From: DASUPK01 sp963800285
Lineage (GTDB): Bacteria > Actinomycetota > Thermoleophilia > Solirubrobacterales > 70-9
NCBI GenBank assembly: GCA_963800285.1
Contig: CAWDAL010000012.1
Location: 124,001 to 188,000 of the forward strand
Length of the DNA stretch: 64,000 bases
Reading direction: 5' to 3'
Position numbers and translations under genes: made by a program. The notes under the pieces were generated by a model. That model searched no databases. It was not told the DNA's origin and worked only from the letters and a program-made list of their open reading frames with translations. Positions 1 to 7,110 of the stretch are shown piece by piece (positions within the stretch are counted from its first letter, which is position 1; every line of letters begins with the position of its first letter).

Positions 1-905
1 AGCTGGAGCTGGAGGCGACCATGCTGGCCTTCGTCCGGGGTGAGCACGACTGCCTGGTCGCCACGACGATCATCGAGTCGGGCCTCGACATCCCGAACGC
101 GAATACCCTCCTGGTGGAACGGGCGGACCAGCTGGGCCTCGCGCAGGCGTACCAGATCCGCGGCCGCGTCGGCCGGAGCAGGGAGCGGGCCTTCGCCTAC
201 CTGCTCTATCCCACGGCTGAGTTGCTCACGCCGGACGCCGCGGCCCGGCTCTCGACGCTCTCGGACAACACCGAGCTCGGCTCCGGCTTCCGGGTCGCGA
301 TGCGCGACCTCGAGATCCGGGGCGCCGGGAACCTGCTCGGCGACGAGCAGTCGGGCCACGTCGCCGCCATCGGCTTCGAGCTCTACTGCCAGATGCTCGA
401 GGACGCCGCCGAGGAGCTCCGAGCCGGGATCACGGAGCTGCCCGCGGAGCCGAGGGAGCCGGTCCGCATAGACGTGGATGTCGACGCCTACGTGCCGGCG
501 GACTACATCCCGTTCGAGGCGGCGAAGATCGACGTCCACCGCCGGGTCGCGGCCGCCAGGGAGCCGGGCGAGCTGCGCGCGCTGCGGGAGGAGCTCGAGG
601 ACCGCTTCGGCCCGGCCCCGGAGTCGGTCGCCAATCTGCTCGACCTCCAGCGCGTCCGGATCGCGCTGGGGGACGCGGGTGCCCGGAACGTCGAATTCCG
701 CGCGGGGCGCCTGCGCGTCTCGCCGATCGAGCTCGACTCGGAGCGCGTCACCGCGCTCAACGAGCGAGTCCCCGAGGCGATCTACCAGTGGCGCGAGCGG
801 ACGATCGCGGTCCCCGTGCCCGAGGAGGCCGGCGCCAGGCTGGGAGCCCTGATCGCCTTGGTCGACGGCCTCGGGGCAGCCGCTTCAGCCTTAGCGCCCT
901 CTTAG
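1..905 (+). CDS. mfd: Transcription-repair coupling factor Mfd, C-terminal part (5' truncated by window edge)
   Basis: The reading frame is open from base 3 and gives about 300 residues. It begins in the second half of the helicase core: ATTIIESGLDIPNANT and the arginine-finger segment QIRGRVGRS are SF2 motifs V and VI. It continues with RDLEIRGAGNLLGDEQSGH, the TRG-like segment typical of Mfd/RecG, and ends in the C-terminal regulatory (D7-like) domain. Mfd removes RNA polymerase stalled at lesions and recruits UvrA. The RecG alternative is unlikely because of the long domain after the TRG segment. The last codons include a rare TTA leucine codon. The downstream foldase gene starts 26 bp after the stop. 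Confidence 0.95.
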   Translation, partial: LELEATMLAFVRGEHDCLVATTIIESGLDIPNANTLLVERADQLGLAQAYQIRGRVGRSRERAFAYLLYPTAELLTPDAAARLSTLSDNTELGSGFRVAMRDLEIRGAGNLLGDEQSGHVAAIGFELYCQMLEDAAEELRAGITELPAEPREPVRIDVDVDAYVPADYIPFEAAKIDVHRRVAAAREPGELRALREELEDRFGPAPESVANLLDLQRVRIALGDAGARNVEFRAGRLRVSPIELDSERVTALNERVPEAIYQWRERTIAVPVPEEAGARLGALIALVDGLGAAASALAPS

Positions 906-931
906 GTCATGCCGGTTATGCTGCCGCCCCT

Positions 932-2308
932 GTGAAGAGCGGTTTCTTCTCGAAGCGGAATCTGGCGATCCTCTTCGGCGCGGTCCTCGTGCTGATGGTC
1001 GTGATCGTCGCGGCTGCGGTGGGCGTCGGCCACCCGAGCGTCCCCTCGGACGACGTGGCCGTGGTGGACGACGCCGGCATCAACGTCCCGGGCCTGGTCC
1101 AGGACGGGCACATCTCGAAGACGAACTTCAACCGCTTCCTGGTCCAGACCGCCAAGCAGAGCGGCGCCCAGTCGGTCCCCCAGCCCAGCGATCCCGGCTA
1201 CAAGCAGCTCAAGGACCAGGCGATGCAGACCGCCCTTCAGATCGCCTGGATCGTGGGCGAGGCGGACCGCCTGGGCGTCACCTTCACCGACACCGAGGTC
1301 AACCAGTCGCTGCAGCAGATCAAGTCGCAGTTCAAGACGCAGGCGGAGTACGTGAAGGCGCGTGACCAGGCCGGCCTCACCGACGCGGACGTGCTGGAGC
1401 GGGCGAAGCTCCAGCTGATTCAGAACAAGATCCAGGACAAGGTCCAGAACAGGGTGGGAGACGTCTCCACCGACGACGCGCGCAAGTACTACGACGCCAA
1501 CAAGAGCCAGTTCACCCAGCCGGCGAAGCGCACGATCAGGATCGTCCAGAACAAGGACGCCCACCAGATCAACCTGGCCTACCAGGCGCTCCGCACCGAC
1601 GACTCCGACGCCAACTGGAAGAAGGTCGCGGCCCAGTACTCGACCGACCCGACCTCGAAGGACAAGGGCGGTCTGCGCACCGACGTCGTGCCGGGCTCCT
1701 TTCAGCAGCCGCTCGACGACGACATCTTCAAGGCGCCGCTGCACGAGGTACAGGGGCCGGTCATGAGCCCGACCGCCAACTACGTCTTCGAGGTGATCAC
1801 CGCGACTCCGGAGCAGGTTCAGGGCTTCGACGACACGGCCCCGGCCGCGAGCGGTGGGGCTTCGGGCAAGATCAGCGATCAGATCAAGCAGCAGATCAAG
1901 TCCCAGCAGCAGCAGGAGGCCCTGACGGCATTCGGCGAGGACTTCCGCGATTACTGGACCAATCTGACTCAGTGCGCGAGCGACTACCTCGTCAGTGGCT
2001 GTGACAACTTCGACGGCGGCGGTCCGACCTGTGATCCCTCCAAGCTCACCTCCCAGCCGGGGCAACCCGGCCAGGGCTGCCCGGCTCCGGTCTTCGCCTC
2101 CTGTCAGGAGGGCCAGACGACTCAGGGCGCCCCGAGCAGCGGACAGCTGCAGTGCTCCGGGACCGGCCCGACGCCCGTCGCGCCCGGCTCCGTCAAGCCG
2201 TTCGTGCCGGCCGCGGGGGGCACGCCGCAGGGACCGCATCCCGCGGGCGCCGGTTCGTCGCAGCAGGCCGTGCCGTCCGGCCTCTCCGGCCTCACCCCAG
2301 GCGGATAG
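932..2308 (+). CDS. Membrane-anchored parvulin-type peptidyl-prolyl isomerase (SurA/PrsA-like)
   Basis: About 458 residues. I chose GTG at 932 because the protein then begins with a short basic stretch (VKSGFFSKRN) followed directly by one hydrophobic segment (about residues 9-31), a signal anchor. A SurA-type N-terminal chaperone region follows (about 45-170), then a rotamase-like domain (about 190-300; KRTIRIVQ, VAAQYSTDP, KGGLRTDVVPG). The C-terminal ~100 residues are rich in Pro, Gly, Ser and Gln and contain several Cys, so they are probably disordered and extracytoplasmic. The likely role is folding of exported proteins at the outer face of the membrane. The stop overlaps the proposed mazG start. 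Confidence 0.85.
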   Translation: MKSGFFSKRNLAILFGAVLVLMVVIVAAAVGVGHPSVPSDDVAVVDDAGINVPGLVQDGHISKTNFNRFLVQTAKQSGAQSVPQPSDPGYKQLKDQAMQTALQIAWIVGEADRLGVTFTDTEVNQSLQQIKSQFKTQAEYVKARDQAGLTDADVLERAKLQLIQNKIQDKVQNRVGDVSTDDARKYYDANKSQFTQPAKRTIRIVQNKDAHQINLAYQALRTDDSDANWKKVAAQYSTDPTSKDKGGLRTDVVPGSFQQPLDDDIFKAPLHEVQGPVMSPTANYVFEVITATPEQVQGFDDTAPAASGGASGKISDQIKQQIKSQQQQEALTAFGEDFRDYWTNLTQCASDYLVSGCDNFDGGGPTCDPSKLTSQPGQPGQGCPAPVFASCQEGQTTQGAPSSGQLQCSGTGPTPVAPGSVKPFVPAAGGTPQGPHPAGAGSSQQAVPSGLSGLTPGG

Positions 2309-2970
2309 CTACGCCCCAGCACCAGGAAGCGCTTCAGCACCTCGACGAGGTCGTCCGGCGGTTGCGCCGCGAGTGTCCCTGGGACCGCGAGCAGGATGCC
2401 CGCTCGATCGTCCCTCACACCGTCGAGGAGGCCTACGAGCTGGCCGATGCGGCCAGCCGCGATGACGCGGAGGCGATGGTCGACGAGCTGGGGGACGTGC
2501 TCTTTCAGGTGATGTTCCTGTCCCTGCTGCTCGAGGAGAGGGGCGAGGGTGATCTGGCGGCGGTCGCCGAATCCTGTGCCGCCAAGCTGATTCGTCGCCA
2601 CCCCCATGTCTACGGCGACCGCGATGAGAGGGCGCGCGACAGCGCGACCCGTGAGGTGAGGAATGTCGGCGAGGTCCTCTCGCAGTGGGAGCAGATCAAG
2701 CGCGAGGTCGAGGGCGGCGGAAGCGAGCCGGACGAGCTGCCCGAGAACCTGCCCGCCCTGCTCTACGCGCGCAAGGTGCTCCGGCGAGTCGATCCGGCGG
2801 GCTCGGCCGGGGACGATAAGCCCGGAGGCCCGCAATCGGATCCCGCGACCAGGGCCGAGGCCGAGCAGCTGGTCGGCACTCTCCTGATGGAGGCCGTCGC
2901 CGCCTCCCGGCGACTCGGCGTGGATCCCGAGCTCGCGCTCCGGCGGACGGCGCAGCGGCTTCTCGACTAG
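2305..2970 (+). CDS. mazG: MazG family nucleoside triphosphate pyrophosphohydrolase
   Basis: All-alpha NTP pyrophosphatase that hydrolyses (d)NTPs to monophosphate and PPi (house-cleaning). Family motifs: ECPWDREQ, VEEAYELADA (metal-binding EExxE-like), DELGDVLFQVMF and KLIRRHPHVYGD. Start choice is difficult. The frame has no ATG, GTG or TTG between the ATG at 2152, deep inside the foldase gene, and a TTG at 2362 that would remove the first helix. An ATA at 2305 overlaps the upstream TAG as ATAG and would give a normal MazG N-terminus (ATPQHQEALQHLDEV). I give that coordinate as the best fit. A single-base error or long overlap remains possible. The function call is firm; the start is not. 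Confidence 0.85.
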   Translation: MATPQHQEALQHLDEVVRRLRRECPWDREQDARSIVPHTVEEAYELADAASRDDAEAMVDELGDVLFQVMFLSLLLEERGEGDLAAVAESCAAKLIRRHPHVYGDRDERARDSATREVRNVGEVLSQWEQIKREVEGGGSEPDELPENLPALLYARKVLRRVDPAGSAGDDKPGGPQSDPATRAEAEQLVGTLLMEAVAASRRLGVDPELALRRTAQRLLD

Positions 2971-3046
2971 ACGACCGATTCCCGATCCCCGCACGCCCGG
3001 ATGACGCATGCGGAGCAGGAATCGATCGACTAGCGTTCCGGCCTCG

Positions 3047-4354
3047 ATGTCGACGATCGAGAGCGTGCACGGGAGACAGGTGCTGGACTCGCGGGGGAAC
3101 CCGACGGTCGAGGTGGAGGTGGTGCTCGAGTCGGGCGCCCGCGGACTCGCCGCCGTTCCATCCGGCGCATCCACGGGCGAGTACGAGGCCGTGGAGCTGC
3201 GCGACGGGGGCGACGAGTACGGCGGCAAGGCCGTCGGCAAGGCCGTCTCGCACGTGAACGGCGAGCTCGCCGACCTCCTGACGGGCGCGCGGGCGGCCGA
3301 GCAGTCCGCGCTCGACCGGACGATGATCGAGCTCGACGGGACGCCGAACAAGGGCCGGCTGGGGGCCAACGCGATCCTTGGCGCGTCGCTGGCGGTCGCG
3401 AAGGCGGCGGCCGCGGACGCCGGTCAGCCCCTCTACGACTACTTCGCGGAGCTCTATGCGGCGACGGGGGCCAAGGACTCGGGCGCGGCCGACCTGCTTC
3501 CGGTCCCGATGATGAACGTCCTCAACGGCGGGGCGCATGCCGACAACGCGGTCGACTTCCAGGAGTTCATGGTCATCCCCGCCGGCGCGGAGACCTTCGC
3601 CGGCTGCCTGCGGATCGGCGCCGAGGTCTACCACGCGCTGAAGGGCATCCTCCACAAGAAGGGGCTCTCGACCGGAGGCGGCGACGAGGGCGGCTTCGCG
3701 CCGGACCTCGAATCGAACCGGGCCGCTCTCGACTTCCTGATCGACGCGATCGAGGAGGCCGGCTACGCCCCCGGCGTGGACGTGATGATCGCCCTCGACC
3801 CGGCCACGAGCGAGTTCTTCGACGACGGCAAGTACGTGCTCGAGCACGAGGGCCGGACCCTCTCTGCGGAGGAGATGGCCGACTACTGGCACGACATCCG
3901 AGCGCGCTTCCCGGTCGTCTCGATCGAGGACGGCATGGACGAGGAGGATTGGGACGGGTGGAAGCTGCTCACCGACAGGCTCGGCGAGCACTGCCAGCTT
4001 GTCGGCGACGACAACTTCGTCACCAATCCGGACCGGCTGCGGCGGGGGATCGAGATGGGGGTCGCGAATTCGATTCTGGTGAAGCTCAACCAGATCGGCA
4101 CCCTCACCGAGACCCTGGAGACCATCCAGATCGCTCGCGACGCGGGCTACACCACGGTGATCTCCCACCGCTCGGGCGAGACCGAGGACACGACGATCGC
4201 CGACCTGGCAGTGGGCACGCGCGCCGGCCAGATCAAGACCGGCGCTCCCTCGCGCTCGGATCGTGTCGCGAAGTACAACCGGCTGCTGCGGATCGAGGAG
4301 GAGCTGGGCGATCGCGCCACGTTCCCCGGCGCCTCGGTTTTCGCGCGATCCTGA
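3047..4354 (+). CDS. eno: Enolase (phosphopyruvate hydratase)
   Basis: 435 residues, normal length for bacterial enolase. Glycolytic interconversion of 2-phosphoglycerate and phosphoenolpyruvate, Mg-dependent, cytoplasmic. Signatures include VLDSRGNPTVEVEV, SGASTGEYEA, MNVLNGGAHADNAVDFQEFM, GGGDEGGFAPDL, SIEDGMDEEDW (metal ligand), GDDNF and VISHRSGETEDTTIADLAV (catalytic loop). ATG at 3047 is chosen because the conserved N-terminus (MSTIESVHGRQVLD) begins there. No clear Shine-Dalgarno precedes it, so it may be leaderless. ftsB follows 36 bp downstream, the usual Gram-positive eno-ftsB/divIC order. Confidence 0.98.
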   Translation: MSTIESVHGRQVLDSRGNPTVEVEVVLESGARGLAAVPSGASTGEYEAVELRDGGDEYGGKAVGKAVSHVNGELADLLTGARAAEQSALDRTMIELDGTPNKGRLGANAILGASLAVAKAAAADAGQPLYDYFAELYAATGAKDSGAADLLPVPMMNVLNGGAHADNAVDFQEFMVIPAGAETFAGCLRIGAEVYHALKGILHKKGLSTGGGDEGGFAPDLESNRAALDFLIDAIEEAGYAPGVDVMIALDPATSEFFDDGKYVLEHEGRTLSAEEMADYWHDIRARFPVVSIEDGMDEEDWDGWKLLTDRLGEHCQLVGDDNFVTNPDRLRRGIEMGVANSILVKLNQIGTLTETLETIQIARDAGYTTVISHRSGETEDTTIADLAVGTRAGQIKTGAPSRSDRVAKYNRLLRIEEELGDRATFPGASVFARS

Positions 4355-4370
4355 GAAGGAGTCCAGGCAC

Positions 4371-4390
4371 GAGGGGACGAATGTCCTCTC
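4371..4390 (+). promoter_or_regulatory. Hairpin directly in front of the ftsB start
   Basis: Arms 4371-4378 (GAGGGGAC) and 4383-4390 (GTCCTCTC) pair over 8 bp with one mismatch around a 4-nt loop. The hairpin ends at the base before the ATG at 4391. The left arm contains the purine-rich stretch most likely to act as ribosome-binding site, so the fold could limit translation. No U-run follows, so it is not an obvious terminator. Confidence 0.35.
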
Positions 4391-4762
4391 ATGAGCGCCA
4401 TCAGCGTCGGCCACAAACAACGCCGACGGATAAACGCAGCGCCCAGCAGGGCACCGAGGAGGCGCGTCCAGCGCCGCGTCGGACCGAGCCGGATCCGCTG
4501 GGACCGCGTCGGGCGGATCGCGCTCGTCCTCGTCCTCTTCGGCGTGATGGTCTCCTACCTGAACCCGATGGTGAACCTGCTGCAGGCGTGGCAGGGCTCG
4601 AAGTCGAGCGACCAGCAGCTCGCCCAGCTCAAGCAGGAGAAGGTCGAGCTGACCAGGCAGCTCCGCGACGCCTCCAGCCCGGCGTCGCTCGAGCGTGAGG
4701 CGAGGCGCCTCGGCATGGTCAAGCCCGGCGAGCACGCGTACGTCGTCAAGCTCGGCCAGTAA
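4391..4762 (+). CDS. FtsB/DivIC-family septum formation protein
   Basis: 123 residues: a basic Arg-rich N-terminal tail (1-40), one membrane segment (about 43-63, IALVLVLFGVMVSYLNPMV), then a short coiled coil with leucine/glutamine heptads (QQLAQLKQEKVELTRQLRD) and the conserved ending LGMVKPGEHAYVV. This is the bitopic layout of FtsB/DivIC, which with FtsL and FtsQ activates septal peptidoglycan synthesis. Position directly after eno is the classical location in Gram-positive bacteria. The N-terminal tail is longer than in E. coli FtsB, as usual for actinobacteria. FtsB and DivIC cannot be told apart from sequence alone. Confidence 0.85.
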   Translation: MSAISVGHKQRRRINAAPSRAPRRRVQRRVGPSRIRWDRVGRIALVLVLFGVMVSYLNPMVNLLQAWQGSKSSDQQLAQLKQEKVELTRQLRDASSPASLEREARRLGMVKPGEHAYVVKLGQ

Positions 4763-4887
4763 CCCGCTGAACCTAAAGAGGGTGCGCGACGGCGCAACCC
4801 GATCGATGCAGGCCGCGGATATCATCCGCGCCTCGCGCGCGCGGCATTGGGCTGTGCGCGTTTTCTGTGAATTGAGTCGATGAGCCG

Positions 4888-7110
4888 ATGAGCACAGGCC
4901 GGTACCTGCTCGGCGCGGCTGAGCTGGCGGTGATCGCAACCGCACTCGGCCTGGGCGCCTACCACCTGCGAGCCCTGCTCGCCCCCGCGTGGACGGGGGC
5001 GCTGGCGCGCCTCGCCGAGATCGTGATCGGGATCTCGATGCTGATCCTGGTCGCGGAGATCCTCGGAGTCCTGGGACTGTTCAAGGAGCTTCCGCTGCTG
5101 GTCGGCTTCGTCGCCGCGGGCCTCGGGGTGACTCTGTGGGTCAGGAACCGTGGGTTGCCGTACCGCCCCGAGACGAAGGAGGCGCGATCCAGCGCGATCA
5201 TGGTCGCGGTCGGGATCGCGGCGGCCGCGCTCGTCGTCGTCCACTGGGCGCATCCGACGGGTCAGGCCGTCGACCAGGGGATGTACTACCAGGACACCAC
5301 CTGGTACCACATGTCCTTCTCGGCCCGGTTCGCGCAGACGGGCCACGTCGGGCCGCTCCACTTCACCGATCCCCTCAAGCTGGCGGCCTGGTTCTATCCG
5401 CAGAACTCGGAGCTGGTCCATGGGATCGGGATCGTCTTCCTGAAGACCGACTTTCTCTCTCCGCTGATGAACCTGATGTGGGTGGCGCTCTGCCTCCTCG
5501 CCGCCTGGTGCGTGGGTCGGCCGTATGCGATCGGCGGGGTCACCGTGCTCGGTGCCGCTGTCGTTCTCGACTCGGAGATGCTGGTCGGCTCCCAGGCGGG
5601 GCAGGGGCCGAACGACGTCGCCGGCCTCTTCTTTCTGATGACGGCCCTCGCGTTCCTCGTCGACGGCGCGGCCTCGGCGCACACGGAAGGGAGGAAGGAG
5701 GTGTGGAAAGCGACTCCGGAGGGCGAGCTCGAGAGCGGTGTGGTCGAGGACGTGCCGGTGGAGGGGGATCCCAGCGCTCTGGCCACCGTCGGCGCCGGCC
5801 CGCTGTTCATGGCCGGCCTCGCGGCCGGCCTCGGCATCGGCACCAAGGTCACTCTGCTGGCGACGATCGCCGCCTTCACGGTCGGCGTCGCGATTCTCGG
5901 CGGCCGCCGGCACTGGCTGCGAGCGCTCGGCATCTGGCTCGGAGGCTTGGTGATCACCTCGGGCTTCTGGTACGGGCGGAACTTCGTGGAGGCGCTCAAC
6001 CCGTTTCCGCAGATCCACAAGCTCGGGCCGATCCACCTGCCCGGTCCCGATCAGCTTGCCCTCTATCCGCGCCAGCCGCACTCCCTGAGCGAGTACTACA
6101 ACGACCCCAGCGTCTGGCACGACAAGCTCTTCCCGGTCCTCCATGACCGCCTCGGGCCGCTCTGGCCGGTGATCCTCGGTGTCGTGGTGGTCGCCCTCGT
6201 CTGGGCGTTCCTCCGGGGAGGGAGCGCCCTGATGCGGATCCTCGCCGTAACCGGGATGGTCGCTGGGATCGCCTACGTCTTCACCCCATTGACCGCGTCG
6301 GGCAGTCTCGGCGACCCGGCCGGCTTCGACGCGAACCTGCGCTACGTCGCGCCCGTGCTGATCGTCGGCTTTCTGCTGCTGCCGCTGATCCCGTGGTTCC
6401 GGCACGGCAACCGGCCATGGATCCTGATCGGGCTGTTCTCGATCCTGCTGATTCAGGGGACCGTCACCCAGGCGAACTGGAAGTTCGAGCATCACCTGGC
6501 GTCGGTCGCGCTCGCCTTCCTGATCGTCGGCGTCCCGGCGCTGCTCGTCGCGGGGGCTCGCCGGCGCGTCCCGGTCCTCGCCCTCGCGGTGTTCGGGCTC
6601 GTGATGGCGATCACCGCCGTGGCCCTGGGGCGCGTTCGCGAGAACTACTACCTCGATCATCGCTATGTGACGGCGTCCAGGCCGCCGCTCGAGGGCGGCT
6701 TCCGCTCCACTCCGGAGTGGCAGCCGCTTCAGGACTGGGGCCGCAAGCAGAGCAATGAGCGGATCGGCGTGGTGGGTCGCGCCTCGGCCTTCGGGCAGTA
6801 CTTCTTCTACGGGACCGATCTCTCCAACCACGTCCAGTACGTGGGTCAGGAGCTGCGGCGCGGGACCTTCAGGCCGATAGTGAACTGCGCGGCCTGGCGG
6901 CGAGCCGTCAACGACGCCGGCTACGACTTCATCGTGACGACGCCGAAGATCGGCGCGCTCGAGGTCAGCGCTCCGCCCGAGGCGCGCTGGACGGAGAGCG
7001 ACAAGAACGTGAAGACCGTCATCCAGACGGGGCCGGCCGCCGTCTACGAGGTGACCGGGCCCCTCGACCCCGCAACCTGCGCGAAGCTCGGTCAGGCGGC
7101 GCACACGTGA
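4888..7110 (+). CDS. Multi-pass membrane protein, GT-C glycosyltransferase-like, paralog 1 of 4
   Basis: 740 residues with roughly a dozen hydrophobic segments and a soluble C-terminal domain. After the third or fourth segment comes a loop with DTTWYHMSFSARF, then FTDPL and WFYPQNSELVH. GT-C transferases using polyprenyl-phosphate sugars have a comparable D-x2-x-YH-x-P loop followed by an aromatic/proline/Glu motif, with the Asp as candidate base. The C-terminal ~120 residues carry RIGVVG, FYGTDLSNHVQYVG, AAWRRAVNDAGYDFIVTTP, shared by all four paralogs. Start ATG 4888; the stop TGA overlaps the GTG of the next gene. No biochemical function can be assigned; transfer of a lipid-linked sugar at the outer membrane face is inference. 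Confidence 0.7.
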   Translation: MSTGRYLLGAAELAVIATALGLGAYHLRALLAPAWTGALARLAEIVIGISMLILVAEILGVLGLFKELPLLVGFVAAGLGVTLWVRNRGLPYRPETKEARSSAIMVAVGIAAAALVVVHWAHPTGQAVDQGMYYQDTTWYHMSFSARFAQTGHVGPLHFTDPLKLAAWFYPQNSELVHGIGIVFLKTDFLSPLMNLMWVALCLLAAWCVGRPYAIGGVTVLGAAVVLDSEMLVGSQAGQGPNDVAGLFFLMTALAFLVDGAASAHTEGRKEVWKATPEGELESGVVEDVPVEGDPSALATVGAGPLFMAGLAAGLGIGTKVTLLATIAAFTVGVAILGGRRHWLRALGIWLGGLVITSGFWYGRNFVEALNPFPQIHKLGPIHLPGPDQLALYPRQPHSLSEYYNDPSVWHDKLFPVLHDRLGPLWPVILGVVVVALVWAFLRGGSALMRILAVTGMVAGIAYVFTPLTASGSLGDPAGFDANLRYVAPVLIVGFLLLPLIPWFRHGNRPWILIGLFSILLIQGTVTQANWKFEHHLASVALAFLIVGVPALLVAGARRRVPVLALAVFGLVMAITAVALGRVRENYYLDHRYVTASRPPLEGGFRSTPEWQPLQDWGRKQSNERIGVVGRASAFGQYFFYGTDLSNHVQYVGQELRRGTFRPIVNCAAWRRAVNDAGYDFIVTTPKIGALEVSAPPEARWTESDKNVKTVIQTGPAAVYEVTGPLDPATCAKLGQAAHT

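Noticed and set aside
2122..4945. Large minus-strand open frames opposite mazG, eno and ftsB
   Set aside because: Shadows of well-identified genes on the plus strand; low-complexity composition.
4822..7104. Very long open frame on the minus strand opposite membrane paralog 1
   Set aside because: Arg/Asp/Glu-rich composition typical of the antisense of GC-rich membrane genes, with no recognisable domain; the plus strand has clear paralogous proteins.
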